64,000 bases of DNA. Origin: Ideonella sp. (GTDB taxonomy: Bacteria > Pseudomonadota > Gammaproteobacteria > Burkholderiales > Burkholderiaceae_C). A program made the translations under genes and the position numbers. The stretch spans positions 18,614 through 82,613 of the forward strand of contig JABTUC010000009.1 in NCBI GenBank assembly GCA_015075545.1. The letters run 5' to 3'. A model generated the notes under the pieces. That model had not been told where the DNA came from and did no database searches. It saw nothing but the letters and a program-made list of their open reading frames with translations. Below, piece by piece: positions 49,816 to 60,653 of this stretch. Position 1 is the first letter of the stretch. Each line of letters starts with the position of its first letter.

Positions 49816-52603
49816 ATTCGGCCACGCGCGCGCGCTCCTGCTCGACCACCGCGGCCGGCGCGCGCTGCACGAAGCTCGGGTTGGCGAGCTTGCCCTCGGC
49901 CTTGCCGATCTCGCCACGCAGCCGCTCGATCTCCTTGCCGATGCGCGCGCGCTCCGCGGCGGCATCCACCGGCACCACCAGCGCGAGCTTGGCCGCGCCG
50001 GCCAGCGCCAGCGGCGCGTGGCCGCTGGCCGCTGCGAACGCGGCGTCGTCGGCGAAGGTCTTCACCTCCGACACGCGACACATCACCGAGCGCAGCAGCG
50101 GCGCCACCGCATCGACGAACGCCGCGTCGCCCACCGCATGCAGCGGCACGCGCTGGTCGGGGCGCAGGTTCAGCTCGCTGCGCAGGCCACGCACCGCGGT
50201 CATCAAGGCCTTGAGCTTGGCGACCCAGGCGTCGGCCTGCGGGTCGACCTTGTGCAGCTCGGCCTGCGGGTAGCGCGCGCTGGCGACGGTATCGGCCGAG
50301 CCTTCGGCGCGGCGGCCGGCCACCACCGAGACGCGATCCCACAGCTCGGCGGTGATGAACGGCGCGATCGGGTGCAGCAGCCGCAGCACGGTTTCGAGCA
50401 CCCTGATCAGCGTGCGCCGCGTCGCGCGCTGCGCGCCGGCGTCGCTGCCGGCGAGCTGCACCTTGGCGATCTCGATGTACCAGTCGCAGTATTCGTCCCA
50501 CACGAACTGATAGATCGCGTTGGCGACGTTGTCGAGCCGGTACTCGGCAAAGGCTTCGGCCACTGCCGCCTCGACGCGCTGCAACTCGCCGCTGATCCAG
50601 CGATCGGCGGCCGAGAAGTGCAGATCGCCGCGCGGCACGCCTGTGGCGGCCCGCGTGGTCTCCTCGAGGCCGCAATCGTGGCCCTCGCAATTCATCAGCA
50701 CGAACTTGGTCGCGTTCCAGAGCTTGTTGCAGAAATTGCGATAGCCCTCGCAGCGCTTGCTGTCGAAGTTGATGTTGCGCCCGAGCGAGGCCAGCGCCGC
50801 GAACGTGAAGCGCAGCGCATCGGCGCCGTAGCCGGGGATGCCGTGCGGGAACTCCTTCTTCGTCGCCTCGCGGATCGCCGGCGCCGTCTCGGGCTTGCGC
50901 AGCCCTGTGACGCGCTTGTCGAGCAACGGCTGCAGCGCGATGCCGTCGATCAGGTCGACCGGGTCGAGCACGTTGCCCTCGCTCTTGCTCATCTTGTGGC
51001 CGTGCGAGTCGCGAACCAGGCCGTGGATGTAGACGTGGCGAAACGGCACGCGGCCGGTGAAGTGGGTCGTCATCATGATCATGCGAGCGACCCAGAAGAA
51101 GATGATGTCGTAGCCGGTGACGAGCACGGTCGACGGCAGGAACAGATCCTGCTCGATCGTCTTGCCCGGCCAGCCGAGCGTCGAGAACGGCACCAGCGCC
51201 GAGCTGTACCAGGTGTCGAGCACGTCCTCGTCGCGCCGCAGTTCGCCCGCGTAGCCGGCAGCAGTGGCGCGCGCGCGCGCCTGCGCCTCGTCGCGGCCGA
51301 CGAAGAGTTCACCGTTCGAGCCGTACCACGCCGGGATCTGGTGGCCCCACCACAACTGGCGCGAGATGCACCAGTCCTGGATGTTGTGCATCCACTGGTT
51401 GTAGGTGTTGACCCATTGCTCGGGGTAGAACTTCACCGCGCCGGTTTCGACCGCGCGGATCGCCTTGGCGGCGATCGAGCTGCCGTCGGCACCCGGCTTG
51501 GTCATCGCGACGAACCACTGGTCGGTGAGCATCGGCTCGACGATCTGGCCGGTGCGCTCGCAGCGCGGCACGGTGAGCCTGTGCCTGCGCGTTTCCTCGA
51601 GCAGCCCGAGCGCCTGCAGGTCGGCCACGACTTTCTTGCGCGCCGCGAAGCGGTCGAGCCCGCGGTACGCCGCGGGTGCGTTGTCGTTCAGCGTGGCGTC
51701 GAGGTCGAGCACGCCGATCACGGGCAGGCCGTGGCGCTGGCCCACCGCGTAGTCGTTGTGGTCGTGCGCCGGGGTGACCTTGACCACGCCGGTGCCGAAC
51801 TCACGGTCGACGTAGGCATCGGCGATCACCGGGATCCGGCGGCCGGTGAGCGGCAGCTCGACCTGGGCGCCGACGAACTTGGCGTAGCGCTCGTCGTCGG
51901 GGTGCACCATCACCGCGGTGTCGCCCAGCATCGTCTCGGGCCGCGTGGTGGCCACCGTGAGATGCCCCTGGCCGCCGGCGAGCGGGTAGCGGATCAGCCA
52001 AAGCGACCCGTCTTCTTCTTCCGACACGACTTCTAGGTCGGACACCGCCGACTTCAGCACCGGATCCCAGTTGACCAGCCGCTTGCCGCGGTAGATCAGG
52101 CCTTCGTCGTACAGCCGCACGAAGGTCTCGGTGACGACGGCCGACAGCTTGTCGTCCATCGTGAAGTACTCGTGCGCCCAGCTCACGCTGTCGCCCATGC
52201 GGCGCATCTGCTGCGTGATGGTGGCGCCTGAAGTCTTCTTCCAGTCCCACACCTGGGCCACGAAGTTCTTGCGCCCGAGGTCGTGGCGCGACAGCCCGGC
52301 CTCCTGCAGCTGGCGCTCGACGACGATCTGCGTTGCGATCCCGGCATGGTCGGTGCCCGGCACCCACAGCGTGTTGAAGCCGCGCATGCGGTGGTAGCGC
52401 GTCAGCGCGTCCATGATCGTCTGGTTGAACGCGTGGCCCATGTGCAGCGTGCCGGTCACGTTGGGCGGCGGCAACTGGATCGCGAACGACGGCCTGGCGG
52501 GGTCGAGCGTCGGCGCGTAGGCGCCGCTGCTCTCCCACAGCGGCGCCCAGCGCGCCTCGATGGCGGCGGGCTCGAACGACTTGGGCAGGGCGGGGAGCGT
52601 CAT
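49757..52603 (-). CDS. valS: valyl-tRNA synthetase
   Basis: ValS charges tRNA-Val and edits mischarged Thr. The 948-residue class I enzyme has the HIGH motif as HMGH (54-57), the editing domain with [17 protein letters not shown] and [15 protein letters not shown], and a C-terminal coiled coil ending [14 protein letters not shown]. Length and motifs match E. coli ValS (951). It begins 12 bp after guaC and is probably co-transcribed with it. Its 3' end overlaps the pseudo-dehydrogenase gene by 59 bp. Confidence 0.97.
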   Translation of the reverse strand: MTLPALPKSFEPAAIEARWAPLWESSGAYAPTLDPARPSFAIQLPPPNVTGTLHMGHAFNQTIMDALTRYHRMRGFNTLWVPGTDHAGIATQIVVERQLQEAGLSRHDLGRKNFVAQVWDWKKTSGATITQQMRRMGDSVSWAHEYFTMDDKLSAVVTETFVRLYDEGLIYRGKRLVNWDPVLKSAVSDLEVVSEEEDGSLWLIRYPLAGGQGHLTVATTRPETMLGDTAVMVHPDDERYAKFVGAQVELPLTGRRIPVIADAYVDREFGTGVVKVTPAHDHNDYAVGQRHGLPVIGVLDLDATLNDNAPAAYRGLDRFAARKKVVADLQALGLLEETRRHRLTVPRCERTGQIVEPMLTDQWFVAMTKPGADGSSIAAKAIRAVETGAVKFYPEQWVNTYNQWMHNIQDWCISRQLWWGHQIPAWYGSNGELFVGRDEAQARARATAAGYAGELRRDEDVLDTWYSSALVPFSTLGWPGKTIEQDLFLPSTVLVTGYDIIFFWVARMIMMTTHFTGRVPFRHVYIHGLVRDSHGHKMSKSEGNVLDPVDLIDGIALQPLLDKRVTGLRKPETAPAIREATKKEFPHGIPGYGADALRFTFAALASLGRNINFDSKRCEGYRNFCNKLWNATKFVLMNCEGHDCGLEETTRAATGVPRGDLHFSAADRWISGELQRVEAAVAEAFAEYRLDNVANAIYQFVWDEYCDWYIEIAKVQLAGSDAGAQRATRRTLIRVLETVLRLLHPIAPFITAELWDRVSVVAGRRAEGSADTVASARYPQAELHKVDPQADAWVAKLKALMTAVRGLRSELNLRPDQRVPLHAVGDAAFVDAVAPLLRSVMCRVSEVKTFADDAAFAAASGHAPLALAGAAKLALVVPVDAAAERARIGKEIERLRGEIGKAEGKLANPSFVQRAPAAVVEQERARVAEFRQALRRLEDQQGRLAQSA

Positions 52604-52615
52604 CGGCGCGGCGGG

Positions 52616-53593
52616 CTACATGAACAGGTGCTCGCCGGCATTCTCGCCGCCGAGGATCACGTAGTTCACCTTGCGCAGGTCGGCGAGCACGCGGCCGCCG
52701 GCGTAGCTGATCGAGCTTTGCAGGTCCTCGCGCATCTCGCGCAGCGTGTCGGCGAGCTTGCCCTTGATCGGTTCGAGGATGCGGCTGCCCTCGACGTGCT
52801 TGTACTCGCCCTTGTTGAAGTCGCTGGCCGAGCCGTAGTACTCCTTGTAGAGCTTGCCGTCGACCTCGACCGTCTGGCCCGGGCTCTCCTCGTGGCCGGC
52901 GAACAGCGAGCCGATCATCACCATCGCGGCGCCGAAGCGCACGCTCTTGGCGATGTCGCCGTGGTGGCGGATGCCGCCGTCGGCGACGATCGGCTTGGTG
53001 GCCACGCGCGCGCACCACTTCAGCGCCGAGAGCTGCCAGCCGCCGGTGCCGAAGCCGGTCTTCAGCCGCGTGATGCACACCTTGCCCGGGCCGACGCCGA
53101 CCTTGGTGGCGTCGGCGCCCCAGTTCTCGAGGTCGATCACGCCTTCGGGCGTGCCGACGTTGCCGGCGATGACGAAAGTCTTCGGCAGCCGCGTTTTGAT
53201 GTGCTCGATCGCGCGGCGCACGCTGTCGGCATGGCCGTGCGCGATGTCGATCGTGATGTAGTCGGCGCCGACGCCTTCGGCGGCCAGGCGGTCGATCACC
53301 GCGAAGTCGCCGTCCTTGACCCCGGAGCTGATCGACACGAACAGCCCTGCCTTGCGCATGCGCTGCGCGAACGCGATGTTGTCGAGGTCGAAGCGGTGCA
53401 TCACGTAGAAGTGGCCGCCGCGCGCCAGCGTCTCGGCGATCGATTCGTCGATCACCGTCCTCATGTTGGCCGGCACCACGGGCAGCGCGAAGCGGCGGCC
53501 GCCGAACTCCACCGACGCGTCGCACTCGCTGCGGCTGCCCACGCGGCACTTGCGCGGCAGCAGCAGGATGTTGTCGTAGTCGAAGATTTCCAT
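52616..53593 (-). CDS. guaC: GMP reductase
   Basis: GMP reductase converts GMP to IMP and ammonia with NADPH in purine salvage. The 325-residue TIM-barrel protein lacks the CBS domains of IMP dehydrogenase and starts [18 protein letters not shown]. The catalytic cysteine is Cys173 in GPGKVCITR, followed by [12 protein letters not shown] and the [13 protein letters not shown] phosphate loop. The ATG at 53593 is supported by the family N terminus. It lies just past the ccm terminator, so it needs its own promoter in the 64 bp between, and it leads into valS. Confidence 0.93.
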   Translation of the reverse strand: MEIFDYDNILLLPRKCRVGSRSECDASVEFGGRRFALPVVPANMRTVIDESIAETLARGGHFYVMHRFDLDNIAFAQRMRKAGLFVSISSGVKDGDFAVIDRLAAEGVGADYITIDIAHGHADSVRRAIEHIKTRLPKTFVIAGNVGTPEGVIDLENWGADATKVGVGPGKVCITRLKTGFGTGGWQLSALKWCARVATKPIVADGGIRHHGDIAKSVRFGAAMVMIGSLFAGHEESPGQTVEVDGKLYKEYYGSASDFNKGEYKHVEGSRILEPIKGKLADTLREMREDLQSSISYAGGRVLADLRKVNYVILGGENAGEHLFM

Positions 53594-53657
53594 GTTCAGC
53601 CGGCGCTGGGCCGCTCCCGAGCCGGCTGAGCGCCTCCGGCGGGCATCGTCAGCGGGC

Positions 53658-53692
53658 AAAAAAATACCGGTCCAGCGCGTTCGCTGGGCCGG
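53658..53692 (-). terminator. strong intrinsic terminator of the ccm operon
   Basis: On the minus strand an 11-bp stem, CCGGCCCAGCG/CGCTGGACCGG with one G-T pair and a 4-nt AACG loop, is followed by TATTTTTTT. It lies about 63 bp after the ccmI stop and before guaC. Confidence 0.85.
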
Positions 53693-53754
53693 TGGCCGAT
53701 TCTACGCGGGTCGCCGCGCGTCGACGGCCGGCACGGCCTGCGGCGCGGCCCGCG

Positions 53755-54843
53755 TCACGGTTTGACGATCTCGGAGATCTCGACCACCAGCCCGGAGGCG
53801 CCAGGGACGACCGTGCCCGAGTGGCCCTGCAGGTCGCCGGGTTGCGGCATCGCCTGCCCGCTCTTGCTGATGCGTGCGCTGACGATCACCTCGCCAGCGC
53901 CCGACAACTTCGCCGCCGGCGACATCGCCATGCTGTCGTCGAGCGCGAACTGCAGCGGCAGATCCTTCACCTGCTTGCGCAGGATCGCCAGCGGCGCGCG
54001 CGAGCCCTGCGCGGCGCGCGCGAACACGAACACGGTGTCGTCGGGCGCCGCCTTGCCGGCCAGCGCCGGTGCCAGCCGGACGATGCCGCTGACACTGTTG
54101 CCGGGGCCGGCAGGGTTGGCGGCGCGCGGAGCGCCGGCCGTGGTCGACGCCGCGGTGCTCGCGCCGCCGGCGGCGGCCAGGCGACGCCGCGCCTCGTCGA
54201 TGCCGCCAGCGATCAGGCGGGTGAAGTCGCCGTCGGGGGCGATCTGCGCCAGCTTCTCCCAATGGCGCAGCGCGGTGGTGTAGTCGTGGCGGTTGAACGC
54301 GGCGAATCCGGCCAGCGAGAGCGCCTTCTGGTTGCCGGGGTCGCGCTGCAGCGCACGCGCCAGCAGCGCACTGGGCTCGCCTTCGAGGTTGCCGCCGCTG
54401 GCCGCGGCCATGGTGTCGGCAAGGTCGGCCAGCAGCGCTGGATCATCGGGCTTGAGCGCCAGCGCCCGCTTGAACGCGGCGTTTGCCTCGCCGTGCCGGC
54501 CGAGCACCGCGTACGAGCGGCCGAGCATCGCCCAGCCGTCGACGTCGTCGGGCTTGTCCTTCAGCCGGGTGGCCAGCCGCTGCACCATCGCGTCGATCTG
54601 CGCCGCCGCGGCGCTGTCGTCGCGTGCCACCCGCGACGACGGGTCGAGCGCGGCCGGTGCGCCGACGAGCGCGTAGCCGACGATCGCGATCACCGCGACG
54701 AAGCCGGTCAGTGCGGCGACCATCGTCGGCGAGCGCGCGGGCGCTTCGGCGGCGTCCGCGGCAGGGGCGCGCCACAGCGGCCGCGTGAGCAGCACGAGCG
54801 CGACCACGGCCATCGCCGCGGCGATCAGCAGGAAGGCAGTCAT
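53755..54843 (-). CDS. ccmI: cytochrome c maturation protein CcmI
   Basis: CcmI holds apocytochrome c for haem attachment with CcmF and CcmH. The 362-residue protein has two N-terminal membrane helices (about 2-20 and 42-62), a TPR region (VDGWAMLGRSYAVLGRHGEANAAF and following) and a C-terminal periplasmic domain. It is the last gene of the operon. The ATG at 54843 overlaps the ccmH stop by 4 bp. The terminator follows about 63 bp after its stop. Confidence 0.92.
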   Translation of the reverse strand: MTAFLLIAAAMAVVALVLLTRPLWRAPAADAAEAPARSPTMVAALTGFVAVIAIVGYALVGAPAALDPSSRVARDDSAAAAQIDAMVQRLATRLKDKPDDVDGWAMLGRSYAVLGRHGEANAAFKRALALKPDDPALLADLADTMAAASGGNLEGEPSALLARALQRDPGNQKALSLAGFAAFNRHDYTTALRHWEKLAQIAPDGDFTRLIAGGIDEARRRLAAAGGASTAASTTAGAPRAANPAGPGNSVSGIVRLAPALAGKAAPDDTVFVFARAAQGSRAPLAILRKQVKDLPLQFALDDSMAMSPAAKLSGAGEVIVSARISKSGQAMPQPGDLQGHSGTVVPGASGLVVEISEIVKP

Positions 54844-55307
54844 GTACGCGCCACCGGGTCGCCGAGGTCGTCGCCCTCGTCGGGCTCGAAACGCTCGGGC
54901 TGCAGCCGCGCGCGCCGCCGCAGCACCACCACCAGCACCAGCAGGCCGCCGGCCAGCAGCACCGCCGGGCCGACCCACAGCACCACGGTGCTGGCCCTCA
55001 GCGGCGGGCGGTAGAGGATGAAGTCGCCGTAGCGGTCGGTCATGTACTGCACCACCTGCCGGTCGCTGGCGCCCTTGCTCAGCAACTCGCGGATCTCGCG
55101 GCGCAGGTCGGCTGCCAGGTCGGCGTGCGAGTCGGCGACGGTCTGGTTCTGGCACACCAGGCAGCGCAGTTCGGCCGCGATGTGCAGCATGCGCGCCTCG
55201 AGCACCGGGTCGGCCGCAGCCGGCGCGGCCTCCTTCGCGGGCACGGCCACGCTCAGCAGCAGCGCGAGGGCGCAGGCCAGCGCGGCGCGCAACAGAGCCT
55301 CAGCCAT
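54840..55307 (-). CDS. ccmH: cytochrome c maturation protein CcmH
   Basis: CcmH is a membrane-anchored thiol-disulfide protein that keeps apocytochrome c cysteines reduced. The 155-residue protein has a signal peptide, the motif RCLVCQNQ with Cys49 and Cys52, and one membrane helix (about 106-128) near the C terminus. This is the short form that works with a separate CcmI. It overlaps ccmG upstream by 8 bp and ccmI downstream by 4 bp. Confidence 0.94.
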   Translation of the reverse strand: MAEALLRAALACALALLLSVAVPAKEAAPAAADPVLEARMLHIAAELRCLVCQNQTVADSHADLAADLRREIRELLSKGASDRQVVQYMTDRYGDFILYRPPLRASTVVLWVGPAVLLAGGLLVLVVVLRRRARLQPERFEPDEGDDLGDPVART

Positions 55308-55830
55308 TGAGTTCCTTCAGCAGCGGCACGATGCGTGTCTGCACCACGGTGGCCGTCAGCGGCCCCACGTGCTTGAAGCGGATGACGCCGGTCTTGTCGA
55401 TGACGAACGTCTCGGGCACGCCGTAGACGCCGTAGTCGATGCCGGTGCGGCCGCTGGTGTCGGACAGCGACACGGTGTAGGGGTCGCCGAGCTGGCGCAG
55501 CCAGTTGCGCGCGTCGTCGCGCACGTCCTTGTAGTTGAGACCGACGATCGGCGCGTACTGGCCGCGCGCCAGCGCCAGCACCTGCGGGTGCTCCTCCCGG
55601 CACGGGCCGCACCACGAGGCCCAGACGTTGAGCACCCACGCCTTGCCGAGCAGATCGTCGCGGCGCATCGTGCGGGCGGCGTCGTCGAGTCGCGGCAGCA
55701 CGAACGCCGGCGCCGGCTTGCCGATCAGCGGCGACGGCACGAGCCGGGGGTCGAGCTTCAGGCCGACGGCGAGAAACCCCACCAGCACGACGAACACCGC
55801 CAGCGGCAGCAGGTAGCGCAGGCTCTTCAT
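55300..55830 (-). CDS. ccmG: thiol:disulfide interchange protein CcmG (DsbE)
   Basis: CcmG is a periplasmic thioredoxin-like reductant for cytochrome c maturation. The 176-residue protein has a membrane anchor (about 6-24) and the active site Trp73-Cys74-Gly-Pro-Cys77, followed by the DsbE-type YGVYGVPETFVIDKTG with the cis-Pro. The ATG at 55830 overlaps the ccmF stop by one base (TGATG); an in-frame GTG lies one codon earlier. Confidence 0.94.
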   Translation of the reverse strand: MKSLRYLLPLAVFVVLVGFLAVGLKLDPRLVPSPLIGKPAPAFVLPRLDDAARTMRRDDLLGKAWVLNVWASWCGPCREEHPQVLALARGQYAPIVGLNYKDVRDDARNWLRQLGDPYTVSLSDTSGRTGIDYGVYGVPETFVIDKTGVIRFKHVGPLTATVVQTRIVPLLKELNG

Positions 55831-57818
55831 CACGACGCCGTCGTCAGCGCCGCGCTGCTCGTGGCCGGCGCGCTCTCGCGCCGCGCCACGCGGTAGCGCC
55901 GGTCGCTGGCCGCCAGCAGGCCGCCGAGCGCCATCAGCACCGCGCCGCCCCAGATCCAGTCGACGAACGGCTTGTAGTACACGCGCACGATCCAGGCGCC
56001 GCCGGCGACCGCCTCGCCGAGCGAGACGTAGAGGTCGCGGGTGACGCCGCTGTCGATCGCCGCTTCGGTCATCGGGTTCTGCTGCACGCGGTAGACGCGC
56101 TTCTCGGGGTGCATCGTCGCCACCGGCTTGCCGTTGCGCGTGACTTCGACCAGACCCTGCGCGGCGACGTAGTTGGGACCCTGCAGGTCGCGCACGCCGC
56201 GCCAGGTGAAGACGTAGCCGGCGATCTCGGTGGTGTCACCCACCGCCATCTTGACGTCGCGCTCGACCTCGTAGGTCTTGACCATGCTGACGCCGAACGC
56301 GAACGCGGCCACCCCGAGGTGCGCGAGCATCATGCCGAGCATCGCGCGCGGCAGCGCGCGCGCGCGCGACCACACACTGCCGGCGACCCCGGCGCCGACC
56401 TTGAGGCGCTCCCACAGATCGGTGGCCACCGCGAACACGATCCACCACGCGAACGCCAGGCCGACCGTGGCCATCGCGCCGATGCGGCCGGCGGCCCACT
56501 GGGTGGCCAGCGCGGCGGGAATCGTCAGTGCCAGCGCCCAGCGCAGGCGGCGCGCCAGGTCGGGCACCTCGGCCTGGCGCCAGCGCGCCAGCGGGCCGAC
56601 GCCCATCAAGAACACCACCGGTGCCATGATCGGCACGAACACGCTGTCGAAGTACGGCGGCCCGACCGAGATCTTGCCCAGCCCGAGCGCGTCGAGCACC
56701 AGCGGGTACAGCGTTCCGAGCAGCACGGTGGCCATCGCCACCACCAGCATCACGTTGTTGGCCAGCAGCATCGACTCGCGCGACAGCGCCGCGAAGCGCG
56801 AACCCAGCCCCACCTGCGGCGCGCGCCAGGCGTACAGCGCGAGCGAGCCACCGGTCACGACGGCGAGGAAGCCGAGGATGAACAGGCCGCGCTTGGGGTC
56901 GGTGGCAAAGGCATGCACCGACGACAGCACGCCCGAGCGCACGAGGAAAGTGCCGAGCAGCGACAGCGAGAAGGCGACGATCGCCAGCAGCACCGTCCAC
57001 GCCTTGAACGCGCCGCGCTTCTCGGTGACGGCCAGCGAGTGGATCAGCGCGGTGCCCACCAGCCACGGCATGAACGAGGCGTTCTCCACCGGATCCCAGA
57101 ACCACCAGCCGCCCCAGCCCAGCTCGTAGTAGGCCCACACGCTGCCCAGCGTGATGCCCAGCGTGAGGAAGATCCACGCCGCGGTCGTCCACGGCCGCGT
57201 CCAGCGCGCCCAGGTGGCGTCGAGGTTGCCGCCGATCAGCGCGGCGATCGCGAAGGCGAACGCCACCGAGAAGCCGACGTAGCCCATGTAGAGCATCGGC
57301 GGGTGGAACACCATGCCCGGGTCCTGCAGCAGCGGGTTCAGGTCGCGGCCGTCGGCCGCCGCCGGCAGCAGGCGATCGAACGGGTTGGAGGTCAGCAGCA
57401 TGAACAGCAGGAACCCGACGCTGACCAGCCCCATCACCGCCAGGATGCGCGCCACCACCGGCAGCGGCAGATGACGGCTGAACTGCGCGACGGCGAGCAT
57501 CCACAGGTTGAGCATCAGCACCCACAGCAGCAGCGAGCCCTCGTGGCCACCCCAGACGCCGGCGATGCGGTAGTGCAGCGGCAGCGCCGAGTTGGAGTTC
57601 TGCGCCACGTAGAGCACCGAGAAGTCGTTGCTGGCGAACGACCACGCCAGCGCGCCGAACGCGAAGGCGACGAGCAGGCATTGCGCCTGCGCCGCGGGCC
57701 GCGCCAGCATCATCCACGGCGTGTGGCCGCGCGCCGCACCGGCGATCGGCAGCACGGCCTGCACGATCGCCACCGCCAGCGCCAGCAGCAATGCGACCTG
57801 ACCGAGCTCGGGGATCAT
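55830..57818 (-). CDS. ccmF: cytochrome c haem lyase subunit CcmF
   Basis: CcmF, with CcmH and CcmI, attaches haem to apocytochrome c. The 662-residue integral membrane protein has many helices and the haem-binding WWD segment [20 protein letters not shown], together with [14 protein letters not shown] and periplasmic-loop histidines. The length matches the family (about 650). The start codon and the ccmE stop overlap by 4 bp, so translation of the operon is tightly coupled. Confidence 0.96.
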   Translation of the reverse strand: MIPELGQVALLLALAVAIVQAVLPIAGAARGHTPWMMLARPAAQAQCLLVAFAFGALAWSFASNDFSVLYVAQNSNSALPLHYRIAGVWGGHEGSLLLWVLMLNLWMLAVAQFSRHLPLPVVARILAVMGLVSVGFLLFMLLTSNPFDRLLPAAADGRDLNPLLQDPGMVFHPPMLYMGYVGFSVAFAFAIAALIGGNLDATWARWTRPWTTAAWIFLTLGITLGSVWAYYELGWGGWWFWDPVENASFMPWLVGTALIHSLAVTEKRGAFKAWTVLLAIVAFSLSLLGTFLVRSGVLSSVHAFATDPKRGLFILGFLAVVTGGSLALYAWRAPQVGLGSRFAALSRESMLLANNVMLVVAMATVLLGTLYPLVLDALGLGKISVGPPYFDSVFVPIMAPVVFLMGVGPLARWRQAEVPDLARRLRWALALTIPAALATQWAAGRIGAMATVGLAFAWWIVFAVATDLWERLKVGAGVAGSVWSRARALPRAMLGMMLAHLGVAAFAFGVSMVKTYEVERDVKMAVGDTTEIAGYVFTWRGVRDLQGPNYVAAQGLVEVTRNGKPVATMHPEKRVYRVQQNPMTEAAIDSGVTRDLYVSLGEAVAGGAWIVRVYYKPFVDWIWGGAVLMALGGLLAASDRRYRVARRESAPATSSAALTTAS

Positions 57819-58276
57819 TTCGGGCTGCCCATCACCGAATGGCCGATCTTCTCGTTGGTCTGCGCGGCGCGCTTCAGCGCCTCGCCGGCCTCCGGAGGCA
57901 TGTAGTTCTCGTCGTGCTTGGCCAGCACCTCGCGCGCGACGAAGACGCCGTCGTCGCGCATCTGACCCTGCGCGACCACGCCTTTGCCCTCCTTGAACAG
58001 GTCGGGCAGGATGCCCTGGTACTGCACGGCAACGTTGCGCGCCGTGTCGGTGACGACGAACTGCACTTGTGTGCCGTCGCGGCGCACGCTGCCCTCCTGC
58101 ACCAGGCCACCGATGCGGAAGGTGCGCCCCACCGGTGCCTCCTTGGCCGCCACCTGCGACGGTGAATAGAAGAACACCAGGTTGCTCTGGAAGGCATTGA
58201 GGACCAGCGCGGCGGCGACGCCGACCGCGCCGACGATGCCGCCGATGATGGCCAGACGCTTGTGTCGCGGTTTCAT
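57815..58276 (-). CDS. ccmE: haem chaperone CcmE
   Basis: CcmE binds haem covalently in the periplasm and hands it to CcmF. The 153-residue protein has one N-terminal membrane helix (about 9-27), an OB-fold beta region and the haem-attachment motif [12 protein letters not shown] with His121 and Tyr125. The ATG at 58276 overlaps the ccmD stop as ATGA. An upstream in-frame extension is inside ccmD and is not used. Confidence 0.96.
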   Translation of the reverse strand: MKPRHKRLAIIGGIVGAVGVAAALVLNAFQSNLVFFYSPSQVAAKEAPVGRTFRIGGLVQEGSVRRDGTQVQFVVTDTARNVAVQYQGILPDLFKEGKGVVAQGQMRDDGVFVAREVLAKHDENYMPPEAGEALKRAAQTNEKIGHSVMGSPK

Positions 58277-58434
58277 CGGGGTTCCAGGCCGCGGGCTTCC
58301 AGCGCCCGCCGGCGGTGGCGGCGGGCGAGCCATGGCTCGACCAGCATCGCCGCTAGGCACACAGCGTACGACCCCCAGACGTAGAGGCCGTAACCGCCCA
58401 TGTGCCAGAAGTCGGACCAACTCGCCCAGATCAA
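58273..58434 (-). CDS. ccmD: haem exporter protein CcmD
   Basis: CcmD is a small membrane protein that helps release holo-CcmE from the CcmABC complex. It has about 53 residues with one helix ([20 protein letters not shown]) followed by a basic tail, as is usual. No ATG is available near the expected start. The TTG at 58434 is chosen because AAGGAG lies 6 nt upstream; an in-frame TTG at 58440 directly abuts the AAGGAG. The gene sits 10 bp after ccmC. Confidence 0.88.
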   Translation of the reverse strand: MIWASWSDFWHMGGYGLYVWGSYAVCLAAMLVEPWLARRHRRRALEARGLEPR

Positions 58435-58444
58435 TTGCAACTCC

Positions 58445-59191
58445 TTACCCGCGCAGCGCGCGCACCCAGTCGGTGCCGTGCTCGCGCTGCAGCGCCAGCG
58501 CCTGCGCGCGCGTGAAGACGACCGCGAACGCATAGGCCCAGAACGCCAATGTCATCAACCCCATTGCCAGCAGCATCGTCTGCGCCATTTTCGGCGCCGC
58601 CGTCATGCTGATGGTGGCGCCCTGGTGCAGCGTGTTCCACCAGCGTACCGAAAAATAGATGATCGGGATGTTGACCACGCCAACCAGCGCCAGCACCGCC
58701 CCTGCCCGGTCGCCGCGCACGACGTCGTCGATCGCCGCCTGCAGCGCGATGAAGCCTAGATACAGGAACAGCAGGATCAGTTCCGAGGTCAGTCGCGCAT
58801 CCCACACCCACCAGGTGCCCCAGGTCGGCTTGCCCCACAGCGCCCCCGTCCACAACGCCAGAAAGGTGAACAGCGCACCGGTGGGCGCCAGCGCGCGCGC
58901 CAGCATCGAGGCCATGCGCGCGTTGAGGATCCAGCCCACGGCGGCCCAGAACGCCATCGCCAGGTACAGGATCATCGACATCCAGGCCGCCGGCACGTGG
59001 ATGAAGATGATGCGGTAGGCGTCGCCCTGCGTGGCGTCGGTCGGCGCGACGAGAAAGCCCACGGTCAGCCCCGCCGCCGCCAGCACCAGCGCCAGCGCCC
59101 ACAGCCAGGGGTTCAGCGCGGCGGCCAGCGCGTAGAAGCGCGACGGCGGTGCGAAGGTGGACCAGCGGATCGACAGGCTCGTGGAACTCAT
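58445..59191 (-). CDS. ccmC: haem exporter/handling protein CcmC
   Basis: CcmC loads haem onto CcmE at the outer face of the inner membrane. The 248-residue protein has six helices and the WWD motif WGTWWVWDARLTS, with IIFIHVPAAWMSM carrying a conserved haem-ligand His. The start is ATG at 59191, overlapping the ccmB stop as ATGA. It ends with TAA just before the AAGGAG for ccmD. Confidence 0.95.
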   Translation of the reverse strand: MSSTSLSIRWSTFAPPSRFYALAAALNPWLWALALVLAAAGLTVGFLVAPTDATQGDAYRIIFIHVPAAWMSMILYLAMAFWAAVGWILNARMASMLARALAPTGALFTFLALWTGALWGKPTWGTWWVWDARLTSELILLFLYLGFIALQAAIDDVVRGDRAGAVLALVGVVNIPIIYFSVRWWNTLHQGATISMTAAPKMAQTMLLAMGLMTLAFWAYAFAVVFTRAQALALQREHGTDWVRALRG

Positions 59192-59856
59192 TCCAGCGCG
59201 ATGTGCAACGCAAACGAGGTGGCCAGCGGCGCACCCAGCGCCGACAGGATCAGCAACGCGCCGAGCAGCGAAAAGTGGCCCGAGGCGGATTGTCCCGCAT
59301 CGATCGCAGCGACCGCGCCGGCCCCGAAGATCAGCGCAGGAATGGTCAGCGGCAGGATGAGCAGGATCAACAGCACCCCGGCGCTGCGCAGCCCGATGGT
59401 CAGCGCCGCGCCGAGGCCGCCCAGCAGGCTGAGGATCGGCGTGCCCAGCAGCAGCGACACCACCAGCGCGGCCAGCGCGTCGGCGCGCATGTCGAGCAGC
59501 ACGCCGATCAGCGGTGCCGCCAGCACCAGCGGCGCGCCGGTGATCGTCCAGTGCGCGGCCGCCTTGGCCGCGGCGATCTCGTAGCCGGCGTGGCCCGACA
59601 GCATCATCTGCTCGAGCGAGCCGTCGGCGTGATCGCCCGCGTACAGGCTGGTCACCGACAGCATCGACGCCAGCAGCGCGCTCACCCACACCACGCCGGC
59701 GGCGATCTGCCGCAGCGTCTGCGGCTCGGGCCCGACGCCCAGCGGGAACAGGCTCACCGCGACGATGAAGAACACCACCGGCAGCAGCGCCTCGACGCGG
59801 CGGCGCAGCGCCAGTCGCAGGTCACGGACGTAGACGGCACCAAACGCGCTGGTCAT
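59188..59856 (-). CDS. ccmB: haem exporter permease CcmB
   Basis: CcmB is the membrane subunit of the CcmAB ABC transporter, which uses ATP to release holo-CcmE. The 222-residue protein has six hydrophobic segments and the family segment SLYAGDHADGSLEQMMLSG near residue 70. Length and order fit. It starts 7 bp after ccmA and overlaps ccmC by 4 bp. Confidence 0.93.
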   Translation of the reverse strand: MTSAFGAVYVRDLRLALRRRVEALLPVVFFIVAVSLFPLGVGPEPQTLRQIAAGVVWVSALLASMLSVTSLYAGDHADGSLEQMMLSGHAGYEIAAAKAAAHWTITGAPLVLAAPLIGVLLDMRADALAALVVSLLLGTPILSLLGGLGAALTIGLRSAGVLLILLILPLTIPALIFGAGAVAAIDAGQSASGHFSLLGALLILSALGAPLATSFALHIALE

Positions 59857-59863
59857 GAGCCGC

Positions 59864-60538
59864 TCACGCCGCCGCGAAGGCGTCGAGGTCGAGCACGGCC
59901 ATCGAGGGCGCGGTGTCGCCCGGCGCGACGTGGCTGCTCAGCAGCACGCTGCCGCCGCGACCGAGGTGCTCGTGCAGCAGCGCATCGACCGCCTGCACGC
60001 CGTCGGCGTCGAGCGCGTCGTACGGCTCGTCGAGCAGCCACAGCGACGCGCCGCGCTCCAGTGCCAGCCGCGCCAGCGCCGCGCGCCGGCGCTGGCCTTG
60101 CGACAAGGTGCGCACCAGGGCGTCGCGCCGCGCGTCCATGCCCAGGCGTTCGAGCGCGGTGCGCAGCGCGGGCGCGTCGTCGGGTCGGCCGTGCAGGCGG
60201 GCCAGGAACTGCAGCGCCTCGATGGTGCTGAGGTCGTCTTTCAGCGCATTGCTGTGGCCGATGAAGACGCGGCGGCGCGCGAAGTCGGGTGCCCGACGCA
60301 GCGGCGTGTCGCCCCACAGCACGTGCCCCGATTCCGCGCTCGCCAGCCCGGCGGCCAGGCGCAGCAGGCTGGTCTTGCCGCGGCCGTTGCGGCCGCGCAG
60401 CCAGGTGGCGTGGCCGGCGCGCTGTTCGAGGTTGACGCCGCGAACCAGCACGCGGTTGCCGCGCCGGCACGCCACCTCGCGCAGCGACAGCGTGGGCAGC
60501 GGCTCGACGACGCTGGCGTCCGCGACGGCGGATTGCAC
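59864..60538 (-). CDS. ccmA: haem exporter ATP-binding protein CcmA
   Basis: CcmA is the ATPase partner of CcmB. The 224-residue protein has Walker A GRNGRGKT (49-56), signature LSQGQRRRAALARLAL and Walker B LWLLDEPYDALD. It is the first gene of ccmABCDEFGHI, whose members are joined by short gaps or stop-start overlaps. The promoter should lie in the 115-bp gap between it and the patatin gene; no clear box was found. Confidence 0.94.
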   Translation of the reverse strand: MQSAVADASVVEPLPTLSLREVACRRGNRVLVRGVNLEQRAGHATWLRGRNGRGKTSLLRLAAGLASAESGHVLWGDTPLRRAPDFARRRVFIGHSNALKDDLSTIEALQFLARLHGRPDDAPALRTALERLGMDARRDALVRTLSQGQRRRAALARLALERGASLWLLDEPYDALDADGVQAVDALLHEHLGRGGSVLLSSHVAPGDTAPSMAVLDLDAFAAA

Positions 60539-60653
60539 TGAGGGGCTCTCTTCGGGATGACGCGGTGTCGGAGGGTCGCGTCCGGCGCGGCGCGAGGCCT
60601 GGCTCAGACGAAGGATTGTAGAAGAGTGCCTGCTTTCCGCTCGGGCTGCGGGC

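Noticed and set aside
57815-58420. Longer forms of ccmE and other ccm genes using upstream in-frame starts
   Set aside because: The extensions lie inside the preceding gene and are not part of the families; ATGA overlaps support the shorter starts.
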